Shown: positions 1-9,969 of the stretch, piece by piece
Position numbering within the stretch: the stretch's first letter is position 1
Layout of the letters: each line of letters starts with the position of its first letter
Notes under the pieces: generated by a model
Told to the model about the DNA's origin: nothing
Database searches by the model: none
The model's input: only the letters and a program-made list of their open reading frames with translations
Source of the DNA: Rhodanobacter thiooxydans
GTDB taxonomy: Bacteria; Pseudomonadota; Gammaproteobacteria; Xanthomonadales; Rhodanobacteraceae
Assembly: GCF_030291135.1 (NCBI RefSeq)
Contig: NZ_CP127409.1
Span: 1,612,001-1,676,000 of the forward strand
Length of the DNA stretch: 64,000 bases
Reading direction: 5' to 3'
Translations under genes and position numbers: made by a program

Positions 1-53
1 CGCAGTGCGGCACGGAACAGCGGGTGGTCGTCGGCAATCAGCAGGTTCGTCAT
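1..53 (-). CDS. Response regulator, NarL/FixJ type (5' end only)
   Basis: Only the first 17 codons lie in the window; the gene runs off the left edge on the minus strand from the ATG at 53. The readable start is MTNLLIADDHPLFRAAL. This is the beta-1 strand and acidic pocket (Asp-Asp) of a CheY-like receiver domain, and the D-D-H-P-L-F-R pattern is typical of LuxR/NarL-type two-component regulators. The output domain, phosphorylation site and partner kinase are not visible. It is divergent from the 3HB-oligomer hydrolase gene with about 95 bases between the starts, so the two could share regulation, but that is only an inference from position. Confidence 0.75.
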   Translation of the reverse strand, partial: MTNLLIADDHPLFRAAL

Positions 54-148
54 GGGGTTCAAGTTAGCGGGACGTGCCGGCCGCGTCGAGTTTGTCACAC
101 GGACTTTCGTACGATGGCGGCGGTCGCCGGGCTTGTTATGGTGACTGC

Positions 149-1999
149 ATGAAGAAATATTCCCGCATTTCGCCGCTGCTGTTCTTGTCTGCGCTGGCAT
201 CCGTCATGCTGTCGGCTTGCGCCAGCCACGGAACGAGGAAGGAATCCGCCATGCGTGAAGTCGATGACAGCCAGGTGCGGGTGACCGAACATCGCAGCCA
301 CGACGATCTGTTGAGCGCGGGCCTGGGCCTGGCCGGGCTGGCCGGGTTGCCCACGGCATTCATCGATCCATTGCAGCCAACGGCGGAAGAATTGCGTCGC
401 CGGGCGATCCAGACCAGTTGGAAAGGCATCGCCGATCTCGGCCCGTTGGGCGGTTACGGCAGTGTCTACGGCGGCGTGCCCGACGTGCCGGGGCGCGAAT
501 ACCAGGCGTTCGCGCGGATTCCCGGCGCCCGTTCGCCGCATCGCGTGCTGCTGCAGCTGCCGGACAATTTCGACCGGCACAAACGCTGCCTGGTGGTCAC
601 TGCTTCATCCGGTTCGCGCGGCATCTACGGTGCGATTGCGCTGGCCGGCGCCTGGGGCCTGCCGCATGGTTGCGCGGTGGCGTACACCGACAAGGGCACC
701 GGCGCGGGCTACTTCGATTACGCCGACGACAGCGGCGTGGCGCTGGACGGCCGTCGCGCGAAACGCGGCGAGGCCGAACTGGAGTTCCAGCCGCCGCCGG
801 CCGCACGCACTGCCGGCATCGCGATCAAGCACGTGCATTCGGGCGACAACCCGGAAGGCGACTGGGGCCGCCACGTGATCCAGGCGGCGCAGTTCGGCCT
901 GGCCATGCTCGATCGCGCGTTCCCCGCCGAGGCGCCGTTCACGCCGCAGAACACGAAGATCATCGCCACCGGCATCTCCAACGGCGGTGGCGCCGTGCTG
1001 CAGGCGGCGGGACTGGACCAGGAACATTTTTTCGCCGGCGTGGTGGCGCTGGAACCGAACGTGCACGTGCAGGACCGCGGCCGCGCGCTGTACGACTACG
1101 CCACCGAGGCGGCGATCTGGCTGCCGTGCGCACTGAGCGCGGAGGATTTTGCCGCGGTGCCGCTGGCGCGCGGGCCGCGCGGCGTGACGTTGCCGGCATG
1201 GCCGATCCGCTGCGCCAGCCTGCGCGCGCAGGGCAAGCTCGGCGGCAACACCGTGATGGCGCAGGCGGAACAGGCGCGACAGTACCTGCGTGCACGCGGC
1301 TGGACCGACGAGGCGATGCAGACGGCGGCCAGCACGACCGCCTTCGACCTGTGGCGGGTGATTGCCGCGGGCTACGCCTCGGCCTACCTGCGCCGCGGTG
1401 CCACGGATATGCCGTGTGGCTTTCATTACGCAGCGATCGGGGCAGGCGGGCTGCCGGGCGTGGCCGATCCGGTGGCGCGGGCCAGCTGGTGGGCGGACGG
1501 CGCGGGCATCCCGCCGGGCAACGGCATCGGCCTGTTTGGTGGGGTGAGTGTCTCGGCCGATCCCACCCTGATCGGCAGCGAATGCCTGCGCGCACTGTGG
1601 ACCGGCGACGGCCATGAGGCGCAGGCGTTGCATGCCTCGGTCGCGGCTACCGCAGCGAAGTTGCCGCGCAGCGATCTTCCGCTGTGGGTACTGCACGGCG
1701 CCAGCGACGGCCTGCTGCCCACCGCGTTCACTTCCGAGCCGTACGTGGCATGGCTGCGCGACGAAGGACGCCGCCCGATCTACTGGAAGGTGCCGCACGC
1801 GCAGCACTTCGACGCGTTCCTGGCCTTGCCCGGCTTCGGCGAGCAGCACGTGCCGCTGCTGCCTTACGGCTACGCGGCGCTGGACCGATTGTGGGCGCAT
1901 CTGTACGAGGGGGCGGCGTGGCCGGACGACTTGCCGACGCCGGCAGCGAGACCGCGTGGCAACGGTGCTCTGACACGCAGCACGCTGGGTCTGCCGTAG
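149..1999 (+). CDS. D-(-)-3-hydroxybutyrate oligomer hydrolase, predicted lipoprotein
   Basis: The enzyme should hydrolyse 3-hydroxybutyrate oligomers released from polyhydroxybutyrate. The 616-residue product resembles the 3HBOH family along its whole length. A serine-hydrolase nucleophile sits in the GISNGGG box (Ser277). Later candidates for the acid and base are the Asp of HGASDGLLP and the His of [11 protein letters not shown] start it at 149 because that gives a signal peptide with an LSAC lipobox (Cys near residue 22), implying export and lipidation. A further in-frame ATG at 74 would bury this signal behind 25 unlikely residues. No PHB synthase or depolymerase lies nearby. Confidence in the family is high; the cell location is inferred. 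Confidence 0.8.
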   Translation: MKKYSRISPLLFLSALASVMLSACASHGTRKESAMREVDDSQVRVTEHRSHDDLLSAGLGLAGLAGLPTAFIDPLQPTAEELRRRAIQTSWKGIADLGPLGGYGSVYGGVPDVPGREYQAFARIPGARSPHRVLLQLPDNFDRHKRCLVVTASSGSRGIYGAIALAGAWGLPHGCAVAYTDKGTGAGYFDYADDSGVALDGRRAKRGEAELEFQPPPAARTAGIAIKHVHSGDNPEGDWGRHVIQAAQFGLAMLDRAFPAEAPFTPQNTKIIATGISNGGGAVLQAAGLDQEHFFAGVVALEPNVHVQDRGRALYDYATEAAIWLPCALSAEDFAAVPLARGPRGVTLPAWPIRCASLRAQGKLGGNTVMAQAEQARQYLRARGWTDEAMQTAASTTAFDLWRVIAAGYASAYLRRGATDMPCGFHYAAIGAGGLPGVADPVARASWWADGAGIPPGNGIGLFGGVSVSADPTLIGSECLRALWTGDGHEAQALHASVAATAAKLPRSDLPLWVLHGASDGLLPTAFTSEPYVAWLRDEGRRPIYWKVPHAQHFDAFLALPGFGEQHVPLLPYGYAALDRLWAHLYEGAAWPDDLPTPAARPRGNGALTRSTLGLP

Positions 2000-2117
2000 C
2001 CGGATGTGGTGGCCCGGGTCGACGGTTTTGCCAGCGCCAGCGGCAGCGCTGGGTTATTCTTGGCAACCTCGTGCCCGTGCCGTCGCGCGGTGCAGCTTTC
2101 GAACCCAAGGATTTGCG

Positions 2118-2627
2118 ATGACCATCAACGTCACCTTCACCACCAACCGCGGCCCGATCCACCTGCGCCTGCATGAAGACAAGGCGCCGGTCACGGTCGC
2201 CAGCTTCGTCAACCTGGCCCGCCGCGGCTATTACGACGGCTTGTCGTTCCATCGCGTGATCGCCGACTTCATGGTCCAGGGCGGTTGCCCCGAGGGCAGC
2301 GGTCGCGGCGGTCCCGGCTACAAGTTCGAGGACGAGTTCAATGCCTCGCTGCGCCACGACAAGCCGGGCGTGCTGTCGATGGCGAACGCCGGTCCGCGCA
2401 CCAACGGCAGCCAGTTCTTCATCACCCACGGTCCGACGCCGTGGCTGGACGGCAAGCACAGCGTGTTCGGCGAGGTGGTCGACGCGGCCGACATGGACGT
2501 GGTCAACACGATCCGGCAGGGCGACACGATCGAGAAGGTCACCGTCGAGGGCGACGTCGACGCGTTGCTGGCGGCGCAGGCCGAGCGCGTGGCGGAGTGG
2601 AATGCGGTGCTCGACCGGCGCGGCTGA
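2118..2627 (+). CDS. ppiB: Peptidyl-prolyl cis-trans isomerase, cyclophilin type
   Basis: This is a 169-residue cytoplasmic cyclophilin that isomerises X-Pro peptide bonds during protein folding. It carries the family signature [13 protein letters not shown], with the catalytic Arg, and [14 protein letters not shown]. The length matches PpiB-type single-domain enzymes and there is no signal peptide, arguing against the periplasmic PpiA form. The start at 2118 follows a weak AAGGA-type site and fits the family N-terminus ([14 protein letters not shown]). The frame stays open upstream to 2004, but those residues look like noncoding translation. A rho-independent terminator follows 23 bases after the stop, so it is probably a single-gene unit. 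Confidence 0.93.
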   Translation: MTINVTFTTNRGPIHLRLHEDKAPVTVASFVNLARRGYYDGLSFHRVIADFMVQGGCPEGSGRGGPGYKFEDEFNASLRHDKPGVLSMANAGPRTNGSQFFITHGPTPWLDGKHSVFGEVVDAADMDVVNTIRQGDTIEKVTVEGDVDALLAAQAERVAEWNAVLDRRG

Positions 2628-2649
2628 GTTTTTGTCACGGATGTGCAGG

Positions 2650-2681
2650 AAGCCGCCGGTTCCAGCCGGCGGTTTCTTTTT
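2650..2681 (+). terminator. Rho-independent terminator after ppiB
   Basis: A GC-rich stem (CCGCCGG at 2653-2659 paired with CCGGCGG at 2666-2672, extended by flanking A-T pairs) is followed by TTTCTTTTT. Confidence 0.85.
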
Positions 2682-2694
2682 GTGCGCAAACGTC

Positions 2695-2724
2695 ATGACA
2701 AATACGGTTTCGCGTGCCTATGAT
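2695..2724 (+). promoter_or_regulatory. Candidate sigma-70 promoter for the yidB-like gene
   Basis: ATGACA at 2695-2700 and TATGAT at 2719-2724 are separated by 18 bases, about 43 bases upstream of the start codon. Both hexamers match the consensus at five of six positions. Confidence 0.6.
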
Positions 2725-2766
2725 CGGCTGGCTATGCATCCATTCACTTGAAGAGGGAGAACGACC

Positions 2767-3198
2767 ATGTCATTTCTCGACAGTTTGCTCGGAGGACAGG
2801 GGCAACAGGCCGGCGGTACGGCTTCACTGGTCGGCGTGGCCGGCCAGTTGCTGCAGCAGGCCGGCGGGGTGCAGGGCCTGGCCAGCATGTTGCAGCAGCA
2901 TGGGCTGGGCGATGCCGTGCAGTCGTGGATCGGCACCGGCGCCAACCAGCCGGTGTCCGGCGAGCAGCTTGGCCAGGCGCTGCAGAGCGGTGGCATGAGC
3001 TCGGTGGTGCAGGAAGCTGCCGGCAAACTCGGCGTTGATCCCAGTGTGGTGCTCAATGGTTTGTCGCAGTTGCTGCCGCATGCGGTCGATCACCTGACGC
3101 CGGACGGCCAGGCTCCGGCTGCCGGCCAGCAGGGCGGTGGTTTTGACCTCGGCATGCTTGAAGGCCTCGCCGGCAAGCTGCTCGGCAGCAAGGCCTGA
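2767..3198 (+). CDS. YidB family protein (DUF937)
   Basis: This 143-residue protein resembles the YidB/DUF937 family, whose function is not established. The N-terminal half is rich in Gly and Gln (LLGGQGQQAGG, LLQQAGG). The remainder forms short predicted helices with the family pattern of repeated G-L-x-x-L blocks, then a Gly-rich linker and a helical tail (GMLEGLAGKLLG). There is no signal peptide or membrane segment. A good ribosome binding site (GAGGGAGA) sits just before the ATG. A promoter precedes it and a terminator follows, so it is monocistronic. Confidence 0.8.
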   Translation: MSFLDSLLGGQGQQAGGTASLVGVAGQLLQQAGGVQGLASMLQQHGLGDAVQSWIGTGANQPVSGEQLGQALQSGGMSSVVQEAAGKLGVDPSVVLNGLSQLLPHAVDHLTPDGQAPAAGQQGGGFDLGMLEGLAGKLLGSKA

Positions 3199-3233
3199 AG
3201 CGGCTGGCCTGAAACCGGAGTGGTTCGCCAAAG

Positions 3234-3269
3234 AAAAAAACGGCGGGATGACTCCCGCCGTTTTTCTTT
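3234..3269. terminator. Bidirectional terminator between yidB-like and glsB-like genes
   Basis: ACGGCGGGA at 3240-3248 pairs with TCCCGCCGT at 3253-3261 around a short loop. An A-run precedes it and TTTTTCTTTTT follows, so it can serve the two convergent genes. Confidence 0.88.
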
Positions 3270-3318
3270 TTGCGCAGCCAACCGGGGCGGACGCTTGCGC
3301 CCCGTTCGCCGATGAAGC

Positions 3319-3585
3319 TCAGTGCATCACGAAGTGCACGACCAGCAGCAGGATGACGGCGCCCACGATCGACATCAGGAAGCCGGCGGTATGGAACTTG
3401 GAGTCGGGCGGCGGCGCGCTGATCATCCTGCCGATCAGGCCACCGATGACCGAACCCACGATGCCGACGATGGCCGTCAGCCAGAAGCCGAGGTGGATGT
3501 CGGCATGGAAGATGTGAACGAGGAGAAACTTGCCGATCAGACCGACGAAGAAGCCGACGATGATGGACCATATAAGGTGGAGCAT
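3319..3585 (-). CDS. GlsB/YeaQ/YmgE family stress-associated membrane protein
   Basis: This is a very hydrophobic protein of about 88 residues with three predicted membrane helices. Its glycine patterns (GFFVGLIGKFLL, IVGIVGSVIGGLIGRMI, MSIVGAVILLLVVHFV) are typical of the GlsB/YeaQ/YmgE (transglycosylase-associated) family. Members are small inner-membrane proteins, often stress induced, whose biochemical role is unproven. Two in-frame ATG codons lie at 3591 and 3585. I prefer 3585 because GGGAGG lies at a proper distance from it, whereas it is only about three bases from the upstream ATG. It converges on the yidB-like gene. Confidence 0.82.
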   Translation of the reverse strand: MLHLIWSIIVGFFVGLIGKFLLVHIFHADIHLGFWLTAIVGIVGSVIGGLIGRMISAPPPDSKFHTAGFLMSIVGAVILLLVVHFVMH

Positions 3586-3748
3586 GGACATCTACCTCCC
3601 GGGTTGTTGTTGATTCGACCAATTCCACCAGCGACCGTGTGCACGATGGTGCGGCGGCGTCCGCATCATGCATGGAGTTGCCCGAATTGCACCATAGGCG
3701 CCTGATCCCGCACGATTTTGCGGATCGCTGGATGGCGCAGTGCCGCAT

Positions 3749-3756
3749 GCTAAAAT
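3749..3756 (+). promoter_or_regulatory. Extended -10 promoter core upstream of the aminotransferase
   Basis: GCTAAAAT at 3749-3756 is followed by a C/G-rich discriminator, 42 bases upstream of the start. No clear -35 hexamer is seen. The same GCTAnAAT core precedes prpB, prpD, the OmpA-family gene and hflK in this window. Confidence 0.5.
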
Positions 3757-3797
3757 TCCCCGGTTTGCAGACCTCATCCACTGACGTCGAGGAACCC

Positions 3798-4997
3798 ATG
3801 CCCCAGCTCGCCCAGCGCGTCGGTCGCGCCAAACCCAGCGCGATCATGGTGATTGCCGAGAAGGCGAAGCAGCTCAAGGCTGCCGGCCGCGACATCATCA
3901 GCTTCTCCATCGGCGTACCGAATTTCCTGCCGGGCGAGCACGTGTACGCCGCCGCGCGCGAGTCGCTGTCGCACGATTCCGGCCAGTACGGCAGCAACCG
4001 CGGCGCCGACGCATTGCTGGATGCGTTCCTGAAGCACATCGAGGCGCTGGGTTTCACTGGCTATACGCGGATGAACCTGTCGATCGGCATCGGTGCCAAG
4101 CAGGTGCTGTACAACCTGGCCGAGGCGCTGTTGAACGAAGGCGACGAGATCTGCTTCGCCGCACCCTACTGGACCAGTTACCGCGACATCGCCGATATCG
4201 TGGGCGCGAAGATCAACGTGATGCATTGCGGGCCGGAGCAGAACTACAAGCTCACCCCGGCACAGCTCGACGCCGCCCTGGCGCGCAAGCCGAAGGTCTT
4301 CCTGTTCAACAACCCGTCAAACCCCACCGGCATGGTCTACACCGACACGGAAATCGCCGCGCTGGCCGAGGTGCTGGTGAAGCACCCGGACACCTGGGTG
4401 ATCACCGACGACATCTACAACGCGATGGTGTTCGACGGCATCGGCTACCACAACTTCGTGTTCGCCAGGCCCGAATTGCGCGAGCGAGTGGTCTTCGTCG
4501 ACTCGGTCTCCAAGACCTACGGCATGCCGGGTTGGCGCGTGGGCCTGCTGGCCGGGCCGGAGTCGGTGGCCAAGGCGATCACCACGCTCAACTCCAACCA
4601 CATCACCAGCCTGCCGGAAGTGATCACTGCGGCAGCCGTGGCGGCACTGAGCGGCCCGCAGGACGTTCCGCAAGCCAAGTGCAAGGAGTTCGCCGGCCGG
4701 CGCGACACAGTGTTCGCCGCACTCGGCGCCATTCCCGGCGTGGTCTGCCCGCAGCCGCAGGGTGCGTTCTATGCGTTCCCGGATATTTCGGTGGCGTTCG
4801 GCAAGCGCCACAACGGCGTCGCGATCAGCAACGATGTGGAGTTCTGCGCCGCACTGCTGGAAGCCAAGGGCGTGGCCTGCGTGCCCGGTTCCGCCTTTGG
4901 TGAACCGCGCGCGATGCGCATTTCGTACACCTGCCCGATCGCACAGTTGCAGTCGGGCTTGCAACGCATCCAGCAGTTCTTCGCCGAACTGACCTGA
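3798..4997 (+). CDS. Pyridoxal-phosphate aminotransferase, aspartate aminotransferase class I
   Basis: This 399-residue class I aminotransferase probably interconverts aspartate and oxaloacetate with 2-oxoglutarate and glutamate. The PLP Schiff-base lysine is Lys239 in [15 protein letters not shown]. The cofactor-contacting Asp204 (ITDDIY) and the NNPSNPTG block around residue 175 are also present, with a conserved N-terminal FSIGVPNF. Length is normal. GAGGAA lies 5-10 bases before the chosen ATG. The malate dehydrogenase gene follows directly, so the pair would link aspartate, oxaloacetate and malate. Exact substrate preference cannot be read from sequence; a related aromatic or prephenate aminotransferase is possible. 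Confidence 0.85.
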   Translation: MPQLAQRVGRAKPSAIMVIAEKAKQLKAAGRDIISFSIGVPNFLPGEHVYAAARESLSHDSGQYGSNRGADALLDAFLKHIEALGFTGYTRMNLSIGIGAKQVLYNLAEALLNEGDEICFAAPYWTSYRDIADIVGAKINVMHCGPEQNYKLTPAQLDAALARKPKVFLFNNPSNPTGMVYTDTEIAALAEVLVKHPDTWVITDDIYNAMVFDGIGYHNFVFARPELRERVVFVDSVSKTYGMPGWRVGLLAGPESVAKAITTLNSNHITSLPEVITAAAVAALSGPQDVPQAKCKEFAGRRDTVFAALGAIPGVVCPQPQGAFYAFPDISVAFGKRHNGVAISNDVEFCAALLEAKGVACVPGSAFGEPRAMRISYTCPIAQLQSGLQRIQQFFAELT

Positions 4998-5008
4998 AAA
5001 ACATGGAT

Positions 5009-5067
5009 CGGGAGTCGGGCATGGGAAATCACCCCATGCGGCTCTTCCGATTCCACCTTCCCGATTC
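5009..5067. repeat. Intergenic palindrome between aminotransferase and mdh
   Basis: GCATGGG and CCCATGC form a 7-bp stem around a short loop (5025-5040). Flanking related blocks (ATCGGGAGTCGGG on the left; TTCCGATTCC and TTCCCGATTCG on the right) allow a longer imperfect cruciform. There is no T-tract, so it looks more like a REP-type intergenic element or a processing site than a terminator. Confidence 0.4.
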
Positions 5068-5085
5068 GCCCTTCACGGAGATCAG

Positions 5086-6072
5086 ATGATGAAAGCCCCC
5101 GTTCGAGTTGCCGTCACCGGCGCCGCTGGCCAGATCGGCTATGCCTTGCTGTTCCGCATCGCTGCCGGCGACATGCTTGGCCCCGACCAGCCGGTGATCC
5201 TGCACCTGCTGGAAATCACCCCCGCGCTGCCGTCGCTGCAGGGTGTGGTGATGGAATTGAACGATTGCGCGTTCCCGACCCTGGCCGGCGTGGTCGCCAC
5301 CGATGACGCGAACGTGGCGTTCAAGGATGTCGACTACGCGCTGCTGGTCGGTGCCCGCCCGCGCGGCCCTGGCATGGAGCGCAAGGACCTGCTGGAGGCG
5401 AACGGCGCGATCTTCGGTCCGCAGGGCAAGGCGCTGAACGCGCATGCCAAGCGCGACGTGCGGGTGCTGGTAGTGGGTAACCCGGCCAACACCAATGCGC
5501 TGATCGCCCAGCAGAACGCCCCGGACCTGGACCCGAAGTGCTTCACCGCGATGGTCCGCCTGGACCACAACCGTGCCAAGGCGCAGCTGGCCGAGAAGAC
5601 CGGCAAGCACAACACCGACGTGAAGAAGATGACGATCTGGGGCAACCACAGCTCCACCCAGTATCCGGACCTGTCGCAGACCACCGTCGACGGCAAGCCG
5701 GCGCTAAGCCTGGTCGACCAGGCCTGGTACGAGAGCGACTTCATCCCCACCGTGCAGCAGCGCGGCGCGGCGATCATCAAGGCGCGCGGTGCCTCGTCCG
5801 CGGCCTCCGCCGCTTCGGCCGCGATCGACCACATGCGCAGCTGGGCACTGGGCACGGCCGAGGGTGACTGGGTTTCGATGGGCATCCCGTCCGACGGCTC
5901 GTATGGCATCAAGCCGGGCGTGATCTACGGCTACCCGGTCACTGTGAAGAACGGCAAGTATGAAATCGTGCAGGGCTTGGCAGTCAGCGATTTCTCGCGT
6001 ACCCGCATGGACGCCACCGACAAGGAACTGCGCGAGGAGCGCGCCGGCGTCGAGCACCTGTTCGCGAAATAA
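5086..6072 (+). CDS. mdh: Malate dehydrogenase
   Basis: This is a 328-residue NAD-dependent malate dehydrogenase of the TCA cycle, of the longer group-2 type rather than the 312-residue enterobacterial type. It has the N-terminal dinucleotide motif [19 protein letters not shown] and the GNPANTNA block. The substrate-binding and catalytic region is [11 protein letters not shown], and the catalytic His lies in [11 protein letters not shown]. Two ATG codons are adjacent (5086 and 5089), and CGGAG is placed to serve either. It stands between the aminotransferase and prpE. A strong hairpin follows the stop. Confidence 0.94.
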   Translation: MMKAPVRVAVTGAAGQIGYALLFRIAAGDMLGPDQPVILHLLEITPALPSLQGVVMELNDCAFPTLAGVVATDDANVAFKDVDYALLVGARPRGPGMERKDLLEANGAIFGPQGKALNAHAKRDVRVLVVGNPANTNALIAQQNAPDLDPKCFTAMVRLDHNRAKAQLAEKTGKHNTDVKKMTIWGNHSSTQYPDLSQTTVDGKPALSLVDQAWYESDFIPTVQQRGAAIIKARGASSAASAASAAIDHMRSWALGTAEGDWVSMGIPSDGSYGIKPGVIYGYPVTVKNGKYEIVQGLAVSDFSRTRMDATDKELREERAGVEHLFAK

Positions 6073-6100
6073 GCGAGCTTGCAGGTTCATCGCAGACGAA

Positions 6101-6131
6101 GGAGGGCGGCCATGGGCCGCCCTCCTGGTTT
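6101..6131 (+). terminator. Hairpin terminator after mdh
   Basis: A perfect 10-bp stem (GGAGGGCGGC at 6101-6110 with GCCGCCCTCC at 6116-6125) has a 5-base loop. The T-tract is weak (TGGTTTCT), so termination may be partial. Confidence 0.65.
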
Positions 6132-6234
6132 CTGCCTGGGTTGCTCCTGGTCGCCGGCGACTACGACCATCGTCGCGATGATGCAGCCGCCGGGCTGGTC
6201 TAGGCTTGCGGCAACCAAGCTCCGGAGGCCGCCC

Positions 6235-8127
6235 ATGCGTTACGAGGATTTCTACCGGCAGTCGATCGACCAGCCGGAGCAGTTCTGGGCCGAGCAGGCG
6301 CGGCTGATCCACTGGGATACGCCGCCGCGACAGATCCTTGACCAGTCGAATCCGCCGTTCCGGCGCTGGTTCGTCGGCGGCACCACCAACCTCTGCTACA
6401 ACGCGATCGACCGGCACCTGGCCGAGCGGCCGGAACAGCTGGCGCTGGTGGCGGTCTCCAGCGAAACCGGGATCACCCGCGAGTTCACCTACCGTCAGCT
6501 GTATCGCGAGGTGAACACGTTTGCCGCGGTGCTGCAGTCGCTGGGCGTGGGCAAGGGCGACCGCGTGGTGATCTACCTGCCGAACATCGCCGAGGCGGTG
6601 TTCGCGATGCTGGCCTGCGCGCGCATCGGCGCGATCCATTCGGTGGTGTTCGGTGGTTTTGCCGCACACAACCTGGCGCTGCGCATCGACGACGCGCAGC
6701 CGAAGCTGCTGGTCTGCGCCGACGCCGGCATGCGCGCGGGCAAGGTGATTCCGTACAAGCCGCTGGTCGACGCGGCGCTCGACGAGGCCTCGGCGCCGCC
6801 GCCGCACGTGCTGATCGTCGATCGCAAGCTGGACCCGCAGATGACCCGGGTGGCCGGGCGCGACCTCGACTACGCCGAGCTGCACGCGCACTACGAGGAT
6901 GCCGAGGTGCCGGTGGTGTGGCTGGAATCGAACGAGCCGAGCTACCTGCTGTACACCTCCGGCACCACCGGCAAGCCGAAGGGCGTGCAGCGCGACGTGG
7001 GCGGCTACGCGGTGGCGATGGCGCTGTCGATCCGCACCGTGTTCGACATCGCGCCGGGGCAGGTGATGTTCGCCACCTCGGACGTGGGCTGGGCGGTGGG
7101 GCATTCCTACAACGTCTACGGTCCGCTGATCGGCGGCGCCACCTCGCTGCTGTACGAGGGCCTTCCGACGAGACCGGATGCCGGCATCTGGTGGCAGCTG
7201 TGCGAGCGCTACAACGTGCGCACCATGTTCTCCTCGCCGACCGCAATCCGCGTGCTGAAGAAGCAGGACGAGAGCTGGCTGAAGAAGTACGACCTGTCGA
7301 AGCTGAAGTGGCTGTTCCTCGCCGGCGAGCCGCTGGACGAGCCGACCGCGCAGTGGATCACCGACGCGCTCGGCGTGCCGGTGATCGACAACTACTGGCA
7401 GACCGAGACCGGCTGGCCGGCGATCACCCTGATGCCGGGGCTGGAGCTGAAGACGGTGAAATTCGGCTCGCCCGGCCTGCCGGCGCCGGGCTACCGGATG
7501 AAGGTGATCGACGAGAATACCGGCAAGGAAGTGCCGGCCGGCAGCAAGGGTGTGCTGGTGTTCCAGCTGCCGTTGCCGCCGGGCTGCCTGACCACCGTGT
7601 GGCGCGACGACGACCGCTACGTGCACAGTTACTTCAGCCACTTCAAGGAGCTGTTGTACAGCTCGCTGGACTGGGCGGTTCGCGACGAGGACGGCTACAC
7701 CTTCGTGCTCGGCCGCACCGACGACGTGATCAACGTGGCCGGGCACCGCCTGGGCACGCGCGAGATCGAGGAGTCGGTGGCCAGCCATCCGGCGGTGGCC
7801 GAGGCGGCGGTGATCGGCGTGAAGGACGAATTGAAAGGGCAGGTGCCGATCGTGTTCGCCACGCTGAAGCAGGATGCCGGCGACGGCGCCCATGCAGTGG
7901 CGCAGGCGATGCAGCAGCGCGTGGTCGACCAGCTCGGCGGCGTGGCGAAACCGTCACGCGTGTATGTGGTGAATGCCTTGCCGAAAACGCGATCCGGCAA
8001 GCTGCTGCGCCGCTCGCTGCAGGCGCTGGCGGAGCAGCGCGACCCGGGGGATTTGTCCACGCTGGACGACCCGGGCGCGCTCGACGATATCCGTCGTGCG
8101 CTGGAACGTGGACCCGACCAGGGTTGA
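6235..8127 (+). CDS. prpE: Propionyl-CoA synthetase (propionate-CoA ligase)
   Basis: The enzyme activates propionate with ATP and CoA to propionyl-CoA, feeding the methylcitrate cycle. The 630-residue product is an ANL-superfamily adenylate-forming enzyme. It has the P-loop-like YTSGTTGKPKGVQRD, the NYWQTETGWP block, the FVLGRTDDVINVAGHRLGT hinge and the C-terminal catalytic lysine in KTRSGKLLRR. The opening MRYEDFYRQSIDQPEQFW is typical of PrpE rather than Acs. CCGGAGG lies seven bases before the ATG at 6235. It is about 4 kb away from prpBC, separated by ahpFC and a symporter gene on the other strand. Confidence 0.9.
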   Translation: MRYEDFYRQSIDQPEQFWAEQARLIHWDTPPRQILDQSNPPFRRWFVGGTTNLCYNAIDRHLAERPEQLALVAVSSETGITREFTYRQLYREVNTFAAVLQSLGVGKGDRVVIYLPNIAEAVFAMLACARIGAIHSVVFGGFAAHNLALRIDDAQPKLLVCADAGMRAGKVIPYKPLVDAALDEASAPPPHVLIVDRKLDPQMTRVAGRDLDYAELHAHYEDAEVPVVWLESNEPSYLLYTSGTTGKPKGVQRDVGGYAVAMALSIRTVFDIAPGQVMFATSDVGWAVGHSYNVYGPLIGGATSLLYEGLPTRPDAGIWWQLCERYNVRTMFSSPTAIRVLKKQDESWLKKYDLSKLKWLFLAGEPLDEPTAQWITDALGVPVIDNYWQTETGWPAITLMPGLELKTVKFGSPGLPAPGYRMKVIDENTGKEVPAGSKGVLVFQLPLPPGCLTTVWRDDDRYVHSYFSHFKELLYSSLDWAVRDEDGYTFVLGRTDDVINVAGHRLGTREIEESVASHPAVAEAAVIGVKDELKGQVPIVFATLKQDAGDGAHAVAQAMQQRVVDQLGGVAKPSRVYVVNALPKTRSGKLLRRSLQALAEQRDPGDLSTLDDPGALDDIRRALERGPDQG

Positions 8128-8134
8128 TGACGCA

Positions 8135-8166
8135 GGCGGGCACTGCCCGCCGGTTTGCTTTGTGCC
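8135..8166. terminator. Terminator between convergent prpE and ahpF
   Basis: GGCGGGC at 8135-8141 and GCCCGCC at 8145-8151 form a tight hairpin followed by a broken T-tract (GGTTTGCTTTG). Confidence 0.65.
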
Positions 8167-8219
8167 GTGATTGGCAGTGGATCAAGAGCGGTGGGTAGTG
8201 CCCTCGTATAAAGCGGCGC

Positions 8220-9809
8220 TCACGCCGCTACCGCTTTCTTTTCCACTGCCGCCACCGGGCTGCGGATCAGGTGGTCGAACGCGCTCAGCGCGGCGGTGGA
8301 ACCGGCGCCCATCGCGATCACGATCTGCTTGTACGGCACGGTGGTGGCGTCGCCGGCGGCGAACACGCCGGGCAGCGAGGTCTGGCCGCGTGCGTCGATC
8401 ACGATCTCGCCGCGCGGGCTGAGTTCCAGCGTGCCCTTCAGCCATTCGGTGTTCGGCAGCAGGCCGATCTGCACGAAGATGCCTTCCAGTGCAAGGCTGT
8501 GCATCACGCCGTCGGTGCGGTCCTTGTAGACCAGACCGGTGACCCTCTGCCCGTCGCCCAGCACTTCGGTGCTCTGCGCGCTGACGACGACGTCGACATT
8601 GGGCAGGCTGCGCAGCTTGCGCTGCAGCACTTCGTCCGCACGCAGCTTGCCGTCGAACTCGATCAGGGTGACGTGGCTGACGATGCCGGCCAGGTCGATT
8701 GCCGCCTCCACGCCGGAGTTGCCGCCGCCGATCACTGCCACACGCTTGCCCTTGAACAGCGGGCCGTCGCAGTGCGGGCAATAGGCCACGCCCTTGTTGC
8801 GGTACTCGTCTTCGCCGGGCACGCCCATCTGCCGCCAGCGCGCGCCGGTGGACAGGATCACGGTTTTCGACTTCAGCGTGGCGCCATTGGCCAATCCGAT
8901 CTCGATCAACCCGCCCGGTTCGCTGGCCGGCAGCAGTTTCTCGGCGCGCTGCAGGTTCATGATGTCGACGTCGTATTCCCTGACGTGCTGTTCCAGCGCC
9001 GCGCCCATCTTCGGTCCGTCGGTGGCGGAGACCGAGACGAAGTTCTCGATCGCCATGGTGTCCAGCACCTGGCCGCCGAAACGCTCGGCCGCCACGCCGG
9101 TGCGGATGCCCTTGCGTGCGGCGTAGATGGCTGCGGCTGCGCCGGCCGGGCCGCCGCCGACCACGAGCACGTCGAACGCGTCCTTGGCCTTGATCTTCTC
9201 GGCCTCGCGCTGCGCGGCACCGGTGTCGAGCTTGGCCAGGATCTGCTCCAGGCTCATGCGGCCCTGGTCGAACACTTCGCCGTTGAGGTAGACGGTGGGC
9301 ACCGACATCACCTGGCGCGCCTCGACCTCATCCTGGTACAGCGCGCCGTCGATGGCCACGTGCTGGATCTTCGGGTTGAGCACGCTCATCAGGTTCAGCG
9401 CCTGCACCACGTCGGGGCAGTTCTGGCAGGACAGCGAGAAATAGGTCTCGAACTTGTAATCGCCGTCGAGATTGCGTACCTGCTCGATGACGTCCGCAGC
9501 GGTCCTGGACGGATGTCCGCCGACCTGCAGCAGGGCGAGCACGAGCGAGGTGAATTCATGGCCCAGCGGAATGCCGGCGAAACGCACGCCGATGTCGCTG
9601 CCGACGCGGTTGATCGCAAACGAGGGCTTGCGCGCATCGTCGTCGCGACGCACCAGACTGATCCGGTCGGACAGCGAGGCGATCTGCTCGAGCAGCTCGT
9701 TCAGTTCGGTGGACTTGGCGCTGTCGTCAAGGGACGCGACGATCTCGATCGGCTGCGTGACCTTTTCCAGATAGGCCTTCAACTGGGTAGAGAGATTGGC
9801 ATCCAACAT
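8220..9809 (-). CDS. ahpF: Alkyl hydroperoxide reductase subunit F
   Basis: AhpF uses NADH and FAD to re-reduce the peroxiredoxin AhpC. The 529-residue protein has the full architecture. An N-terminal thioredoxin-like double domain carries the CQNC redox pair (Cys128/Cys131). The thioredoxin-reductase-like domain has [19 protein letters not shown] for FAD, the CPHC pair (Cys344/Cys347), a second nucleotide motif [12 protein letters not shown] and the C-terminal GVFAAGDAT block. It lies downstream of ahpC on the same strand with about 158 bases between, and probably shares its peroxide-inducible transcription through an imperfect terminator. Confidence 0.96.
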   Translation of the reverse strand: MLDANLSTQLKAYLEKVTQPIEIVASLDDSAKSTELNELLEQIASLSDRISLVRRDDDARKPSFAINRVGSDIGVRFAGIPLGHEFTSLVLALLQVGGHPSRTAADVIEQVRNLDGDYKFETYFSLSCQNCPDVVQALNLMSVLNPKIQHVAIDGALYQDEVEARQVMSVPTVYLNGEVFDQGRMSLEQILAKLDTGAAQREAEKIKAKDAFDVLVVGGGPAGAAAAIYAARKGIRTGVAAERFGGQVLDTMAIENFVSVSATDGPKMGAALEQHVREYDVDIMNLQRAEKLLPASEPGGLIEIGLANGATLKSKTVILSTGARWRQMGVPGEDEYRNKGVAYCPHCDGPLFKGKRVAVIGGGNSGVEAAIDLAGIVSHVTLIEFDGKLRADEVLQRKLRSLPNVDVVVSAQSTEVLGDGQRVTGLVYKDRTDGVMHSLALEGIFVQIGLLPNTEWLKGTLELSPRGEIVIDARGQTSLPGVFAAGDATTVPYKQIVIAMGAGSTAALSAFDHLIRSPVAAVEKKAVAA

Positions 9810-9892
9810 GGCAACTCCGTGGGTTTCTTCAGGGTGAGTGCGGCGAGCACCCGGGCGGACCCGGGCGTCGCTTCAAGCCTGTTTCGGAAATC

Positions 9893-9917
9893 CGGACCCG
9901 GAAGAACTCCGGGTCCG
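9893..9917 (-). terminator. Hairpin between ahpC and ahpF
   Basis: CGGACCCGGA and TCCGGGTCCG form a perfect 10-bp stem with a 5-base loop. Only three T residues follow on the minus strand, so it is probably an attenuating or mRNA-protecting hairpin that lowers ahpF relative to ahpC. Confidence 0.5.
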
Positions 9918-9937
9918 TGGCGCTTTCGCGCAGGGTG

Positions 9938-9969
9938 GATCGGATCGGGATGATCCGATCGGGATGATC
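9938..9969. repeat. Short tandem/inverted repeat at the 3' end of ahpC
   Basis: Two head-to-tail copies of a 13-base unit (GATCGGGATGATC) begin at 9943 and 9957. GATCGGATC (9938-9946) and GATCCGATC (9952-9960) also form an inverted repeat. The last copy runs into the ahpC stop codon. Confidence 0.6.

Noticed and set aside
5704..7893. 729-codon minus-strand frame across mdh and prpE
   Set aside because: Shadow of prpE; no motif, no ribosome binding site.
9938..9969. Possible CRISPR-like or satellite repeat near ahpC
   Set aside because: Only two copies of a 13-base unit with no spacer; it is a local duplication.
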